A DNA stretch of 17,142 bases from JBOFEH01 sp051650265 (GTDB lineage Bacteria; Bacillota; Clostridia; Lachnospirales; Cellulosilyticaceae), in the NCBI GenBank assembly GCA_051650265.1, contig JBOFIR010000173.1, positions 1-17,142 on the forward strand, read 5' to 3'. The notes under the pieces were generated by a model. That model saw only the letters and a program-made list of their open reading frames with translations. It did no database searches and was not told where the DNA came from. The position numbers were made by a program, and so were the translations under genes. Below, piece by piece: positions 1 through 7,750 of this stretch; within the stretch, counting starts at the first letter, position 1, and each line of letters starts with the position of its first letter.

Positions 1-1650
1 GGATTAAGTGCTACTTTTTTTCAAAAACAATTAACAACAGAGATCATGAAGTCAAATTCGCAAACAGCTGCCTTGCTCGTGTATAACCTAGATAGTTACA
101 TATTAGAATTAGAACGTCTTACCCTTGCGCCCTATACGAATATTGAACTTCTAAGGGCGATCAAAGAGGTTGAGAAAAATTTAAGAAGTGGTGAAAGTGC
201 TCAAAACCAATTGGTATACAATCGCTTAGATTATATTGTGCCTAAAAGTTTTATGTATGTAGGCAATCAGGTGAAAGGTGTAAGCTTTTCGATTGGGGGA
301 GAAATATTTATTGTCTGTGAGAAGTATGATCAGGTGAAAATCTATGAGGATCGGAGTCCGGCGCACCAAGACTGGTACAATGAAACCATTCGCAATGTCG
401 ACCGCAATACGTATTATGGGATGCATCAAGCAGCGTATTATAGTGATGGGGATGAGAATGTGTTTTCTGTTGTCAAAGTCCTCAAGGATTATAATACCAA
501 TCGTATACTAGGGGTGATCAAAGCAGATGGCAATGGGGAGTATATCCAGCATATGATGGGTGATATTGGCTTCTCAGATGGGACGATTATCATCCTAACA
601 GATGCTACAGGAGCGGTAACGTATGCCACAGTGTTAGGGGAAGAAGTACAGCGTGTTGACTGTGGTCAGATTACCTATGAGGATTATGTCGTTTCTACCA
701 ATGAATTGAGGCGTACACAGTGGGAAGTACAGATTCTTTCTCCAAAGAAAGAGATTGAAGAAAAGATTGATACGCTCTTTAAGATGACCTTTCATATCAT
801 GATAGGATGTGTTGCGTTAGCGCTGGTTGTTTATGGTTTGATCGTAAGATGTATTGTGGACCCATTTAACAAGCTTCTTAGGGGGATCAAGGGCATTGAA
901 AAAGGTAATTTTGATACACCTATTCAGGTCAAAACCAATTTGATTGAGCTTAAAGTGCTGCAAGATGCACTCAATCATATGCAGCGTAAAGTCAAGCAAC
1001 ATATTGACCAAGAATATAAGGAGGCACTTGCACGAAAAAATGCAGAGTATGAAGCATTACAAGCACGGATTAACCCGCACTTTCTTTACAATACCTTATC
1101 GGTATTTATCACCCTCAATCGGTTAGGGGAGAAGGAGATACTCCAAGAGGGGATTTTGGCACTAACGGGAATGATGCGTTATATCTTTGAAAAACAATCC
1201 CAGACAACATTAGGGCGTGAGATAGCTTTTATCAGACAGTATCTAGAACTCTCAAGACTACGGTTTGAGGAGCGTTTGGATTATGAATTGATATTGGATG
1301 AGAGCGTCTCGGATCAAACGATTCCAAAGCTTCTTTTTCAGCCTATTGTAGAAAATTCCATAGTACATGGATTGGAGGAAAGTGGTGAGGTATGTCAGGT
1401 AAAGGTGCATGTGCATCTTTTGGAGGTACCCTTCAAAGATGGACAACATTATGTAGGGATTGTAATTAGCGATACTGGTGCGGGGTTTGATGTCAAGCAA
1501 GATTATATGAAGCCGGGAGAGGGCTTACATAATATCAAACAGCGACTTGAAATTATCTATCCAGAAAGTATTTTTCATGTAGAAAGTGTCATAGGTGTAG
1601 GAACCACAACCACCATCATTATACCTTATGAGGAGGGGAGGCGATGTTAA
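1..1650 (+). CDS. YesM-family sensor histidine kinase, 5' end outside the window
   Basis: Membrane sensor kinase, probably sensing an extracellular sugar-related signal and phosphorylating the response regulator encoded next. The frame is open from base 1, so the ATG at 46 is probably internal and the true start with the first membrane helix lies upstream. Residue numbers here count from that ATG. Visible in order: an extracytoplasmic sensor region of about 240 residues, a membrane helix near 247-268, a HAMP-like linker, the His_kinase motif NPHFLYN with the phospho-accepting His near 345, an ATPase N-box (PIVENSIVHGL), then DTGAGFD and GEGLHNIKQRL as G-boxes. This order is typical of LytS/YesM kinases. 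The stop overlaps the next gene by 7 bp, which indicates translational coupling. The family call is firm; the ligand is unknown. Confidence 0.93.
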   Translation, partial: GLSATFFQKQLTTEIMKSNSQTAALLVYNLDSYILELERLTLAPYTNIELLRAIKEVEKNLRSGESAQNQLVYNRLDYIVPKSFMYVGNQVKGVSFSIGGEIFIVCEKYDQVKIYEDRSPAHQDWYNETIRNVDRNTYYGMHQAAYYSDGDENVFSVVKVLKDYNTNRILGVIKADGNGEYIQHMMGDIGFSDGTIIILTDATGAVTYATVLGEEVQRVDCGQITYEDYVVSTNELRRTQWEVQILSPKKEIEEKIDTLFKMTFHIMIGCVALALVVYGLIVRCIVDPFNKLLRGIKGIEKGNFDTPIQVKTNLIELKVLQDALNHMQRKVKQHIDQEYKEALARKNAEYEALQARINPHFLYNTLSVFITLNRLGEKEILQEGILALTGMMRYIFEKQSQTTLGREIAFIRQYLELSRLRFEERLDYELILDESVSDQTIPKLLFQPIVENSIVHGLEESGEVCQVKVHVHLLEVPFKDGQHYVGIVISDTGAGFDVKQDYMKPGEGLHNIKQRLEIIYPESIFHVESVIGVGTTTTIIIPYEEGRRC

Positions 1651-2396
1651 AGTATGTGATTGCAGATGATGAGCGTATGATTCGACTGGGACTAAAGCTT
1701 GCGATAGAGGATTTAGGATTACCTTTGGAGTATGCAGGCGAAGCAAAAGATGGTGTAGAACTGGTAGATCTTCTAGAGATTGTGAAGCCTGATGTGATTT
1801 TTGTAGATATTAAGATGCCACGTAAAGACGGCCTTGAGACTATTAGAGAGGCAAAAACGATTGTACCAGAAACCTATTGGGTGATTTTGACAGGTTATTC
1901 AAAGTTTGAGTATGCCAAAGAAGCGATTACGCTAGGGGTGACGGATTATCTACTCAAACCTATAGAACCGTGTAGTCTCAAAGAAACAGTTTTGCGTATC
2001 CAAGAGGAAAAAGAAAAGAAAGTCAAGGCTTATCAGAAGGAAATTCTTCTTTCCCAAAACACAATGGTACAGGAAGGAAGAGACGTGCTAGAGGAGATGA
2101 AACGCTACATTAGTGTACATTATATGGAAGATCTGGCCATAGGTGATCTTGCAGACTTGTTTGATATCACACCTGCTTATGCGAGTCGTCTTTTTCACCA
2201 AAAAAGCGGTGAGAAGTTCATTGATTATCTCATCAAAATTCGTATGAAACATGCCAAACATATTATGGAGATCAATCCACAGCTTACTGTAAGAGAAGTA
2301 GCAGGAATGGTAGGGTATTATAGTACCCGCTATTTCACCAAGACCTTTGTAAAAGTCTACGGGTGTTATCCTTCTGAAATGAAGAAAAACTTCTAA
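1644..2396 (+). CDS. YesN-family response regulator, receiver plus AraC-type DNA-binding domain
   Basis: Transcription regulator partner of the preceding kinase. The N-terminal receiver domain (about 1-120) has the acidic pair D8-D9, the phospho-acceptor D55 in VDIKMP, T83 and K105 (LLKP). After a charged helical linker, the C-terminal AraC/XylS helix-turn-helix pair spans about 148-250, including IGDLADLFDITPAYASRLF and the closing YPSEMKK. The 250-residue length is short for YesN proteins, many of which carry a long middle region; this one goes almost directly from receiver to DNA-binding domain. The start is supported by AGGAGGGG six bases upstream inside the kinase gene. Likely target, by position: the sugar-transport operon immediately downstream. 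Confidence 0.95.
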   Translation: MLKYVIADDERMIRLGLKLAIEDLGLPLEYAGEAKDGVELVDLLEIVKPDVIFVDIKMPRKDGLETIREAKTIVPETYWVILTGYSKFEYAKEAITLGVTDYLLKPIEPCSLKETVLRIQEEKEKKVKAYQKEILLSQNTMVQEGRDVLEEMKRYISVHYMEDLAIGDLADLFDITPAYASRLFHQKSGEKFIDYLIKIRMKHAKHIMEINPQLTVREVAGMVGYYSTRYFTKTFVKVYGCYPSEMKKNF

Positions 2397-2410
2397 AAAA
2401 ATAATGGATT

Positions 2411-2453
2411 GGGCTCTTGATTTGTACGAAGTGCAAAAAAGAGCCCTGTTTTT
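2411..2453 (+). terminator. Rho-independent terminator after the two-component pair
   Basis: GGGCTCTT at 2411-2418 pairs with AAGAGCCC at 2439-2446, followed by TGTTTTT. It separates the regulator genes from the transporter operon, which has its own promoter. Confidence 0.85.
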
Positions 2454-2467
2454 ATAATAATGTGTCA

Positions 2468-2496
2468 TTATCAAGGAAATAGCAAAATGGTATAGT
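2468..2496 (+). promoter_or_regulatory. Extended -10 promoter of the sugar transporter operon
   Basis: TTATCA at 2468-2473 (4 of 6 to TTGACA), a 17-base spacer, then TATAGT at 2491-2496 preceded by TG at 2488-2489, an extended -10. The start codon follows at 2529 with the strong ribosome site AGGGGGG at 2515-2521. A sub-optimal -35 fits a promoter needing an activator such as the AraC-type regulator upstream; that part is inference. Confidence 0.6.
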
Positions 2497-2528
2497 AAGA
2501 CTATAGAAAATACCAGGGGGGTAATAAA

Positions 2529-3872
2529 ATGAAAATCGCGAAGAAGTTTGGAGCATTATTAGTTTGTGCAGTAGTAGGGGCTACGGCCACAACCGGTTGC
2601 TCATCAGCACCAGCACCAACACCTGAGCAACCCAAGCAGGAGGAAACAAAGACAGAGACAACGGTGACACCAACAGAAGCAGAAACGCCTAAGACGGATG
2701 AGAAAAAACTTGAGGGTCAAATTGTATTTATGACTAATATCATAGGGGCACAGGCAGATCTTTTGGAAGAACTCTCAGGAGAGTTTACCAAGGAAACAGG
2801 TGTCAAGGTAGAGTTTATTGCACCTGGTAGTACCTATGAGGAAGTGATGAAAACTAAGATGGCAGCAAATGACCTTCCAGATGTCTTTACAACACATGGA
2901 TGGTCTGTAGCAAGGTATAGTGAATACCTCATGCCTGTCAACGACCAGCCTTGGGCAAATAATATTAGTCCATCCATCAAACCAATCATTACAAATGCGA
3001 GTGGTGAGATGTTCGTACTACCAATGGATGTAGACTTAGCAGGGATCGTCTACAACAAGAAAGTGTTAGAATCATCAGGCGTGAACGTAGATGATATCAA
3101 GACCTGGACAGATTTTGAAGCAGCTATGGGTAAAGTAAAAGGTGCAGGTTATACCCCTATTCATATCGGTGGGAAAGATAGCTGGACAATTGGACAGTAT
3201 TTTGACTGGGTAGCCCCATCTCTTTATATTACTGCGAAAGATCACAATGCAGGGGAGGCGCTCAAAGGTGGCACATTTGATTGGAAAGAGTGGGATAAGA
3301 TCAATCAAAAACTTGCTGACTGGTGTAAGAGTGGCTTCCTCAATCAAGATGCACTCACAGCAGACTATATGGCTGGGATCAAAGGCTTAGCAGAAGATAA
3401 AGTAGCCTTTGAATTCTACGGCAATAGTGCGATTACAGAAGCACAAAAAATGAATGCAAACGTGCAGCTTGGTATGATGAGTATTCCAGCTGCATATGAT
3501 GGTGATGCACCATACCTGATGGCTGGTGAGCGTACAGCTGTAGGTGTATGGAAAGACTCTAAGAACAAAGATGCTGCTGTTGCATTTCTTGATTTCTTGG
3601 CACGCCCCGAAAATGTATCACGTGTTGCATCTAGCAACGCACTTCCAGCAGGGCTTAAAGGTGTAGAATCAGATATGGGATCTTTGGCTGAGTATTATCA
3701 AAAATACACAGACGTGCAAACAGTACCTTACTTTGATAGAGAATACTTGCCAAGTGGTATGTGGGATGATTTCTGTATCACAGGTGCCAATATTATCATG
3801 AAAGGTGAGTCTGCTATTTCGGAGGCAACTAAGCAGATGGAACAAAGCTTCACGGATAAATTCAATCAATAA
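2529..3872 (+). CDS. Carbohydrate ABC transporter substrate-binding lipoprotein (family 1)
   Basis: Extracellular receptor of a CUT1-type sugar importer, anchored to the outer face of the membrane by lipid. The signal peptide (KK, then a hydrophobic stretch) ends in ATTGC with the lipid-attachment Cys at residue 24; Thr at -3 of the lipobox is less usual than Leu. A flexible Pro/Thr/Glu-rich tether runs over about 25-58. The mature domain begins near EGQIVFMTNIIGAQADLLEE, typical of family 1 solute-binding proteins, and continues through PDVFTTHGW, VYNKKVLESSGV and a C-terminal AAVAFLDFLARPE segment. Length 447 residues is normal. It is followed by two permease genes, which fixes the general role; the sugar cannot be read from sequence. 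Confidence 0.94.
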   Translation: MKIAKKFGALLVCAVVGATATTGCSSAPAPTPEQPKQEETKTETTVTPTEAETPKTDEKKLEGQIVFMTNIIGAQADLLEELSGEFTKETGVKVEFIAPGSTYEEVMKTKMAANDLPDVFTTHGWSVARYSEYLMPVNDQPWANNISPSIKPIITNASGEMFVLPMDVDLAGIVYNKKVLESSGVNVDDIKTWTDFEAAMGKVKGAGYTPIHIGGKDSWTIGQYFDWVAPSLYITAKDHNAGEALKGGTFDWKEWDKINQKLADWCKSGFLNQDALTADYMAGIKGLAEDKVAFEFYGNSAITEAQKMNANVQLGMMSIPAAYDGDAPYLMAGERTAVGVWKDSKNKDAAVAFLDFLARPENVSRVASSNALPAGLKGVESDMGSLAEYYQKYTDVQTVPYFDREYLPSGMWDDFCITGANIIMKGESAISEATKQMEQSFTDKFNQ

Positions 3873-3879
3873 AGAAGAG

Positions 3880-3906
3880 AAGGCTAGAGTGCGATGCTCT
3901 AGCCTT
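3880..3906 (+). promoter_or_regulatory. Intergenic stem-loop between binding-protein and permease genes
   Basis: AAGGCTAGAG at 3880-3889 pairs perfectly with CTCTAGCCTT at 3897-3906 around a 7-base loop. No U-run follows, so it is not a standard terminator. Its position matches the mRNA-stabilising or attenuating stem-loops known between the binding-protein gene and permease genes of sugar ABC operons such as malE-malF, which let the binding protein be made in excess. Confidence 0.7.
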
Positions 3907-3932
3907 CCTTAGAAAAAAGGAGGGGTAAAGAT

Positions 3933-4817
3933 ATGGCAACCATAAGCAGATGGTTTCGCAAAAATAGCATTAATTTGATGTATGTACCAGCACTTGTTTT
4001 ATTTATAGTCTTTGTTGTCTATCCCTTTATAGATGGTATTCGTATTAGTTTTACCAACTGGAATGGCTACTCACAAAGTTATAAGTATGTCGGCCTAGAC
4101 AACTATAAAAGATTGTTTGAAGCAGATTTTGTACGGATTGCTTTTGTGAACACACTCATCTATGGGATTGGTAGTACAGTTTTCCAAAATATCATAGGGC
4201 TTGCCTATGCACTCTTTTTGAATAAACCACATAGAGGGCGTAGTATTGTGCGCACGATTATTTATATTCCAGTGATGGTTGCACCACTGATTATGGGTTA
4301 TGTATTCTATTTCTTCTTTCAATTTGATGGAGGGGCGCTCAATGATGTGATGTCACTTTTTGGTAAGGTACCTGTAGATTGGCTAGCAACGCCTTCAGGT
4401 GGTGTGGTAATTATTACGATGATCAATGTGTTGCAGTACTGTGGGATTGCAATGATTCTTTATTTAGCAGGGTTACAGTCTATACCGGAGATGTATTTTG
4501 AGGCGGCAGAGCTGGATGGGGCAGGGCGCTGGGCGATGTTCAAACATGTGACATTACCCCTTTTGATGCCAGCGATCAAGTCTAGCGTGATCCTTAATAT
4601 TATCGGTGGACTTAAGTTGTTTGATATCATCATGTCTTTGACAAGCGGCGGGCCAGGTTATGCAACACATTCCTTATCTACATTGGTAACTAATGCATAC
4701 TTCAGAATGCAGCATGCTGGGTTCTCAGCAACAATAGGTATTTTTACTTTTGTTTTTATTATGGTTGTGAGCCTGATTTGTATGAAATTCTTTGATAAGA
4801 GGGGAGTGGAGTATTGA
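3933..4817 (+). CDS. Sugar ABC transporter permease, MalF/UgpA type
   Basis: First membrane subunit of the importer, 294 residues. The N-terminus is followed by a helix near 15-35 (VPALVLFIVFVVYPFIDGI) and the usual ISFTNWNGY loop; further helices lie near 68-90, 103-130, 150-180, 210-230 and 265-285, six in all. The cytoplasmic EAA loop that contacts the ATPase is EAAELDGAGRWAMFKHVTLP starting at residue 190. The ribosome site AGGAGGGG is well placed before the ATG. Its stop codon overlaps the start of the second permease, indicating coupled, equimolar synthesis. Confidence 0.95.
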   Translation: MATISRWFRKNSINLMYVPALVLFIVFVVYPFIDGIRISFTNWNGYSQSYKYVGLDNYKRLFEADFVRIAFVNTLIYGIGSTVFQNIIGLAYALFLNKPHRGRSIVRTIIYIPVMVAPLIMGYVFYFFFQFDGGALNDVMSLFGKVPVDWLATPSGGVVIITMINVLQYCGIAMILYLAGLQSIPEMYFEAAELDGAGRWAMFKHVTLPLLMPAIKSSVILNIIGGLKLFDIIMSLTSGGPGYATHSLSTLVTNAYFRMQHAGFSATIGIFTFVFIMVVSLICMKFFDKRGVEY

Positions 4818-5644
4818 TGGTAGCAAGAACGAACAAAAAACATGGGATTGGCTGGTACGTGATCGCCGCCCTCATTTGTGTGATTCATTTTATTCCCTTC
4901 TATATTTTGATTGGCATGGCGTTTAAGTCACCAGGGGATCTGAGTTCGAGATGGGTGATGCCAGGCTATCTTTATTTAGATAATATCAAGATTGCACTTG
5001 AAAAAGGTAAAATCCTCTTAGGACTTGCCAATAGCACAGTCATTACAATTTGCGCTGTAACCCTTGTAACTTTGATTGGTGCGATGGCAGCCTACCCATT
5101 GGCGCGTTATAAGACAGGGCTTAACAAAAAGATGCTCAAGATTATATTGGGTGTGATGATGGTGCCCCCACTAAGTATTTTAGTGCCACTCTACTCTATG
5201 ATTGTTTCATGGGGCGGTACAAGTAAACTTTCTTCACTCATCATTGTAGTGGCGACTTTCCAGCTTCCGGTAAGCATTTTTCTCTATGCCAACTTTGTGG
5301 ATACAATTCCCAGAGATATTGATGAGGCAGCACTGATTGATGGCTGTAATCGCTTTGAGATCTTTTATCGCATCATCTTACCGCTACTCAAGCCAGTTAC
5401 TGTATCTGTTGTGATTTTGAGTGCCGGGAGCTTTTGGAACGACTATCAATTCTCACTTTATATTCTCCAATCTCCGAAGGTAAGAACACTTACACTTGCG
5501 GTGTCTTCATTCTTCTCACAAACTCAAAGTAATCTCAATGCAGCTGCAGCGGGGGCGTTACTTGCAGCGCTACCTATGGTTATCATTTTCTTAGCATTAC
5601 AGAAATATTTCATTCAAGGGATGGTAGATAGTGCTGTGAAATAG
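4817..5644 (+). CDS. Sugar ABC transporter permease, MalG/UgpE type
   Basis: Second membrane subunit of the importer. I chose the ATG at 4817, which shares its A with the TGA of the preceding gene (TGATG); a TTG one codon earlier is also possible. About six hydrophobic helices are visible, starting with WYVIAALICVIHFIPFYILIG. The EAA loop begins at residue 170 (EAALIDGCNRFEIFYRIILP). It ends with the hydrophilic FIQGMVDSAVK, close to the usual QGMTAGAVK ending of this family. Length 275 residues is typical. No ATPase gene follows, so the complex presumably uses an ATPase encoded elsewhere. Confidence 0.95.
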   Translation: MVARTNKKHGIGWYVIAALICVIHFIPFYILIGMAFKSPGDLSSRWVMPGYLYLDNIKIALEKGKILLGLANSTVITICAVTLVTLIGAMAAYPLARYKTGLNKKMLKIILGVMMVPPLSILVPLYSMIVSWGGTSKLSSLIIVVATFQLPVSIFLYANFVDTIPRDIDEAALIDGCNRFEIFYRIILPLLKPVTVSVVILSAGSFWNDYQFSLYILQSPKVRTLTLAVSSFFSQTQSNLNAAAAGALLAALPMVIIFLALQKYFIQGMVDSAVK

Positions 5645-5654
5645 GTAAAAGTCA

Positions 5655-5680
5655 AAGCGTCTGATGGAAATCAGGCGCTT
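5655..5680 (+). terminator. Possible end-of-operon stem-loop (no U-run)
   Basis: AAGCGTCTGA at 5655-5664 pairs with TCAGGCGCTT at 5671-5680 (one G-U) around a 6-base loop, eleven bases after the permease stop codon. No U-run follows, so it may protect the 3' end of the message or terminate weakly rather than act as a classical terminator. Confidence 0.45.
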
Positions 5681-5817
5681 CATAAGGTTTAGCGGGATGT
5701 AGAAATGCCTGAGTGAAATTTCTAACAGTTTACATCACGAGAAGAATTTGCTAAAATGAATAGATGTAATAAGTATGTAATAAATTTAATATAAATACAA
5801 CAAAAGGAAACTTGACG

Positions 5818-7518
5818 ATGAAGGCTTTTATTGAACATATAAAAATTAAAAAAACAACCTACCAAATTGTGGCAGGCGTAACGATTATGTGCCTTACAAT
5901 TGGATGGGTAGGACTTAGAAAAAACTCATATGCGATCACAGTAGATGGCAATGTTGTAACAGTTGTTAAAGAAAAAGAAGAGGCGAAAGTAGCATTAGAA
6001 ACAATCGTTAAAAATATTAAAGAAGAAAAAGGTGTGGATATTGCAATTCGTGAAGAAGTTGCAGTAGAACATGTCAATAGTAAACCAAATGAGATCAGTG
6101 CAGGGGAAAAAGTTGTTGCCACACTCAGTGATGTTGTTAGCTATGATATTGAGGCTTATGAGATTTTGATCGATGGAGAACCTTATGCCATTGTAGAGAG
6201 TGAAGCAGTAGCAGAACAAGTACTTGCTGAGATTGCAAAGCAGCATTTGCCAGGAGAGTCTGAGATTACACTTGATGTACAGAGTGTGAAGACAGAAAAA
6301 GCAGAGGAAAAACCAGAGACACCAGAGACAGAGGAAGCTAAGGCAGAGACAGAGCAGCCAAATACACAGAGTACATCTGCTGTAGAGGTTGTAGAAGTAG
6401 AGGAAGCTAAGCCACTGACTGAAACGGAGACTGCTATCAAGGTTGGAGAGATCGCTGTAGATGAGGCCGCAAAAAAAGAGGCTGAAGAAAAAGAAGGTAA
6501 AAAAGGGAAACGTGACATTAAAAACTTTGACTTCAATGAAGAAGTAACTGTAAAGAGTACATATGTTGCAGAAGATCAAGTGCTAACAGCAGAGCAGGCG
6601 GTAGAAACACTTCTTGGCAACAAAGAAGAAATTGTAGAGTATGAGATGCAAGAAGGGGATAATATCTGGGATATTGCGATGAAACATGGGACAACTATGG
6701 AACATATCCTAGAGATCAATCCTCAGATTGTCGATGAACGTAAGATGCAAATTGGAGATTTGATCAAGCTTGAAGTGCCAGATCCGATCTTATCTATCTC
6801 AACTGTAGAGCAAGCAACTTTCAAGGAATTGATTCCTGGAGAGATTGAATATGTAGAATTCTCTGACCTCTACAAGGATGAGACGAAAGTCTACCAACAA
6901 GGGCATGATGGGATGAAAGAAATCACTGTTAATGTGACAAAAATCAATGGCAAAGAAGTAAGTCGTGAGGGGATTTCAGAAAAGATCCTCAAGAAACCAA
7001 AGACAACAGTAATGGCTTATGGGACAAAAGAAAAACCTAAGCCAAAGCCAGAACCAACTAAACCATCAGGTTCATCATCAAATAATAGTAGTTCATCGAA
7101 TAATAGCAGTTCATCAAAGCCAACAGTTAAACCATCTAATAGTGGGCAGTTCATGCATCCGCTCAATGGTGCAGGGCGCATTTCTTCACCATATGGTAGT
7201 AGATGGGGAAGCTTCCACCGTGCGATCGATATTGCAGCGCCGGCAGGGACGCCGATCTATGCATCAGCATCTGGAACAGTTGTGTATTCAGGCTATAATA
7301 ATGGTGGTTACGGCAAGATGATCATTATTGACCATGAGAATGGTTACCGTACATACTATGCACACAATAGTAGCCTCTATGTGAGTGTAGGACAAAAGGT
7401 ATCTAAGGGACAAAATATTGCAGCTGTAGGAAGTACAGGGAACTCAACAGGAAACCATGTACACTTCGAGCTTCGTAAGAACGGAAGTCCAATCAATCCA
7501 CACAGCTATATTTATTAA
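5818..7518 (+). CDS. Membrane-anchored M23 metallopeptidase with LysM and G5 domains
   Basis: Predicted zinc endopeptidase cutting peptidoglycan cross-bridges outside the cell. The ATG at 5818 is preferred over the TTG at 5812 because AGGAAA lies about nine bases before it. Order: membrane helix about 15-33; two repeats of a short domain (about 37-72 and 110-145, each with ITVDG or ILIDG followed by a helix); a Glu/Lys-rich low-complexity stretch about 161-236; LysM about 273-320 (EGDNIWDIAMKHGTTMEHILEIN); G5-like domain about 326-404; a Ser/Asn-rich linker; M23 domain about 444-566. Zinc-site residues are H467 and D471 (HRAID), H516 (YAH) and H547/H549 (HVHFE), so the site looks intact. It stands alone between stem-loops. 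No convincing promoter was found in the AT-rich 170 bases before it. Confidence 0.93.
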   Translation: MKAFIEHIKIKKTTYQIVAGVTIMCLTIGWVGLRKNSYAITVDGNVVTVVKEKEEAKVALETIVKNIKEEKGVDIAIREEVAVEHVNSKPNEISAGEKVVATLSDVVSYDIEAYEILIDGEPYAIVESEAVAEQVLAEIAKQHLPGESEITLDVQSVKTEKAEEKPETPETEEAKAETEQPNTQSTSAVEVVEVEEAKPLTETETAIKVGEIAVDEAAKKEAEEKEGKKGKRDIKNFDFNEEVTVKSTYVAEDQVLTAEQAVETLLGNKEEIVEYEMQEGDNIWDIAMKHGTTMEHILEINPQIVDERKMQIGDLIKLEVPDPILSISTVEQATFKELIPGEIEYVEFSDLYKDETKVYQQGHDGMKEITVNVTKINGKEVSREGISEKILKKPKTTVMAYGTKEKPKPKPEPTKPSGSSSNNSSSSNNSSSSKPTVKPSNSGQFMHPLNGAGRISSPYGSRWGSFHRAIDIAAPAGTPIYASASGTVVYSGYNNGGYGKMIIIDHENGYRTYYAHNSSLYVSVGQKVSKGQNIAAVGSTGNSTGNHVHFELRKNGSPINPHSYIY

Positions 7519-7524
7519 ATAATC

Positions 7525-7561
7525 AAAGACTCGGCTCGTTTAAATTGGGCTGGGTCTTTTT
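7525..7561 (+). terminator. Rho-independent terminator after the M23 peptidase gene
   Basis: A 14-bp stem: 7525-7538 (AAAGACTCGGCTCG) pairs with 7546-7559 (TGGGCTGGGTCTTT), with several G-U pairs and a 7-base loop, ending in a U-run. Confidence 0.88.
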
Positions 7562-7663
7562 GTATATGAAAGATCTTATATATGAAGGTATTTTTTTGAA
7601 AAACAAATGATTTTGGGATGTCAATGATAGAAGGTAAAAATAAAAATAAAAAGTTTTAAAAAG

Positions 7664-7695
7664 TTGTTACTAAAAGATAATAACTATGATATAAT
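7664..7695 (+). promoter_or_regulatory. Extended -10 promoter of the DUF2871 / glycyl radical enzyme operon
   Basis: A perfect TATAAT at 7690-7695 is preceded by TG at 7687-7688, an extended -10. The -35 is weak: TTACTA at 7667-7672 with a 17-base spacer, or TTGTTA at 7664-7669 with a 20-base spacer. The predicted start of transcription is near 7702, just before the palindrome at 7708. Confidence 0.65.
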
Positions 7696-7707
7696 ACCGG
7701 AGACAAT

Positions 7708-7727
7708 TGTATCATATATATGATACA
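7708..7727. promoter_or_regulatory. Perfect 20-bp palindrome, candidate operator
   Basis: TGTATCATATATATGATACA is a complete palindrome lying about +6 to +25 relative to the predicted transcription start, where a dimeric repressor would block initiation. The regulator is not identifiable from this window. GntR-type or other winged-helix dimers are possible, but I do not assign one. Confidence 0.65.
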
Positions 7728-7750
7728 TAACGATGAAGGGGGTAAGTTGT

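Noticed and set aside
2088..2474. 128-residue minus-strand frame over the end of the response-regulator gene
   Set aside because: It covers a terminator and a well-supported gene on the other strand, and shows no recognisable domain.
5696..5736. Interrupted inverted repeat (GATGTAGAAAT with ATTTC and TACATC) before the M23 gene, considered as a riboswitch
   Set aside because: Only 5- and 6-bp helices with an 8-base bulge, no known riboswitch core, and it lies upstream of any likely transcription start; probably chance.
6183..6536. 117-residue Ser-rich open frame on the minus strand
   Set aside because: Also antisense to the acidic insert; composition is an artefact of the repeated GAG/GCA codons.
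5995..6579. 194-residue open frame on the minus strand
   Set aside because: It is antisense to the Glu/Lys-rich part of the M23 peptidase gene; the Phe/Cys/Leu-rich translation is what GAA/AAA-rich coding DNA gives in reverse, and there is no ribosome site.
7072..7117. Repeated AATAGTAG/TTCATC units, considered as a DNA repeat element
   Set aside because: It simply encodes the Ser/Asn linker before the M23 domain, in frame and typical of wall proteins.
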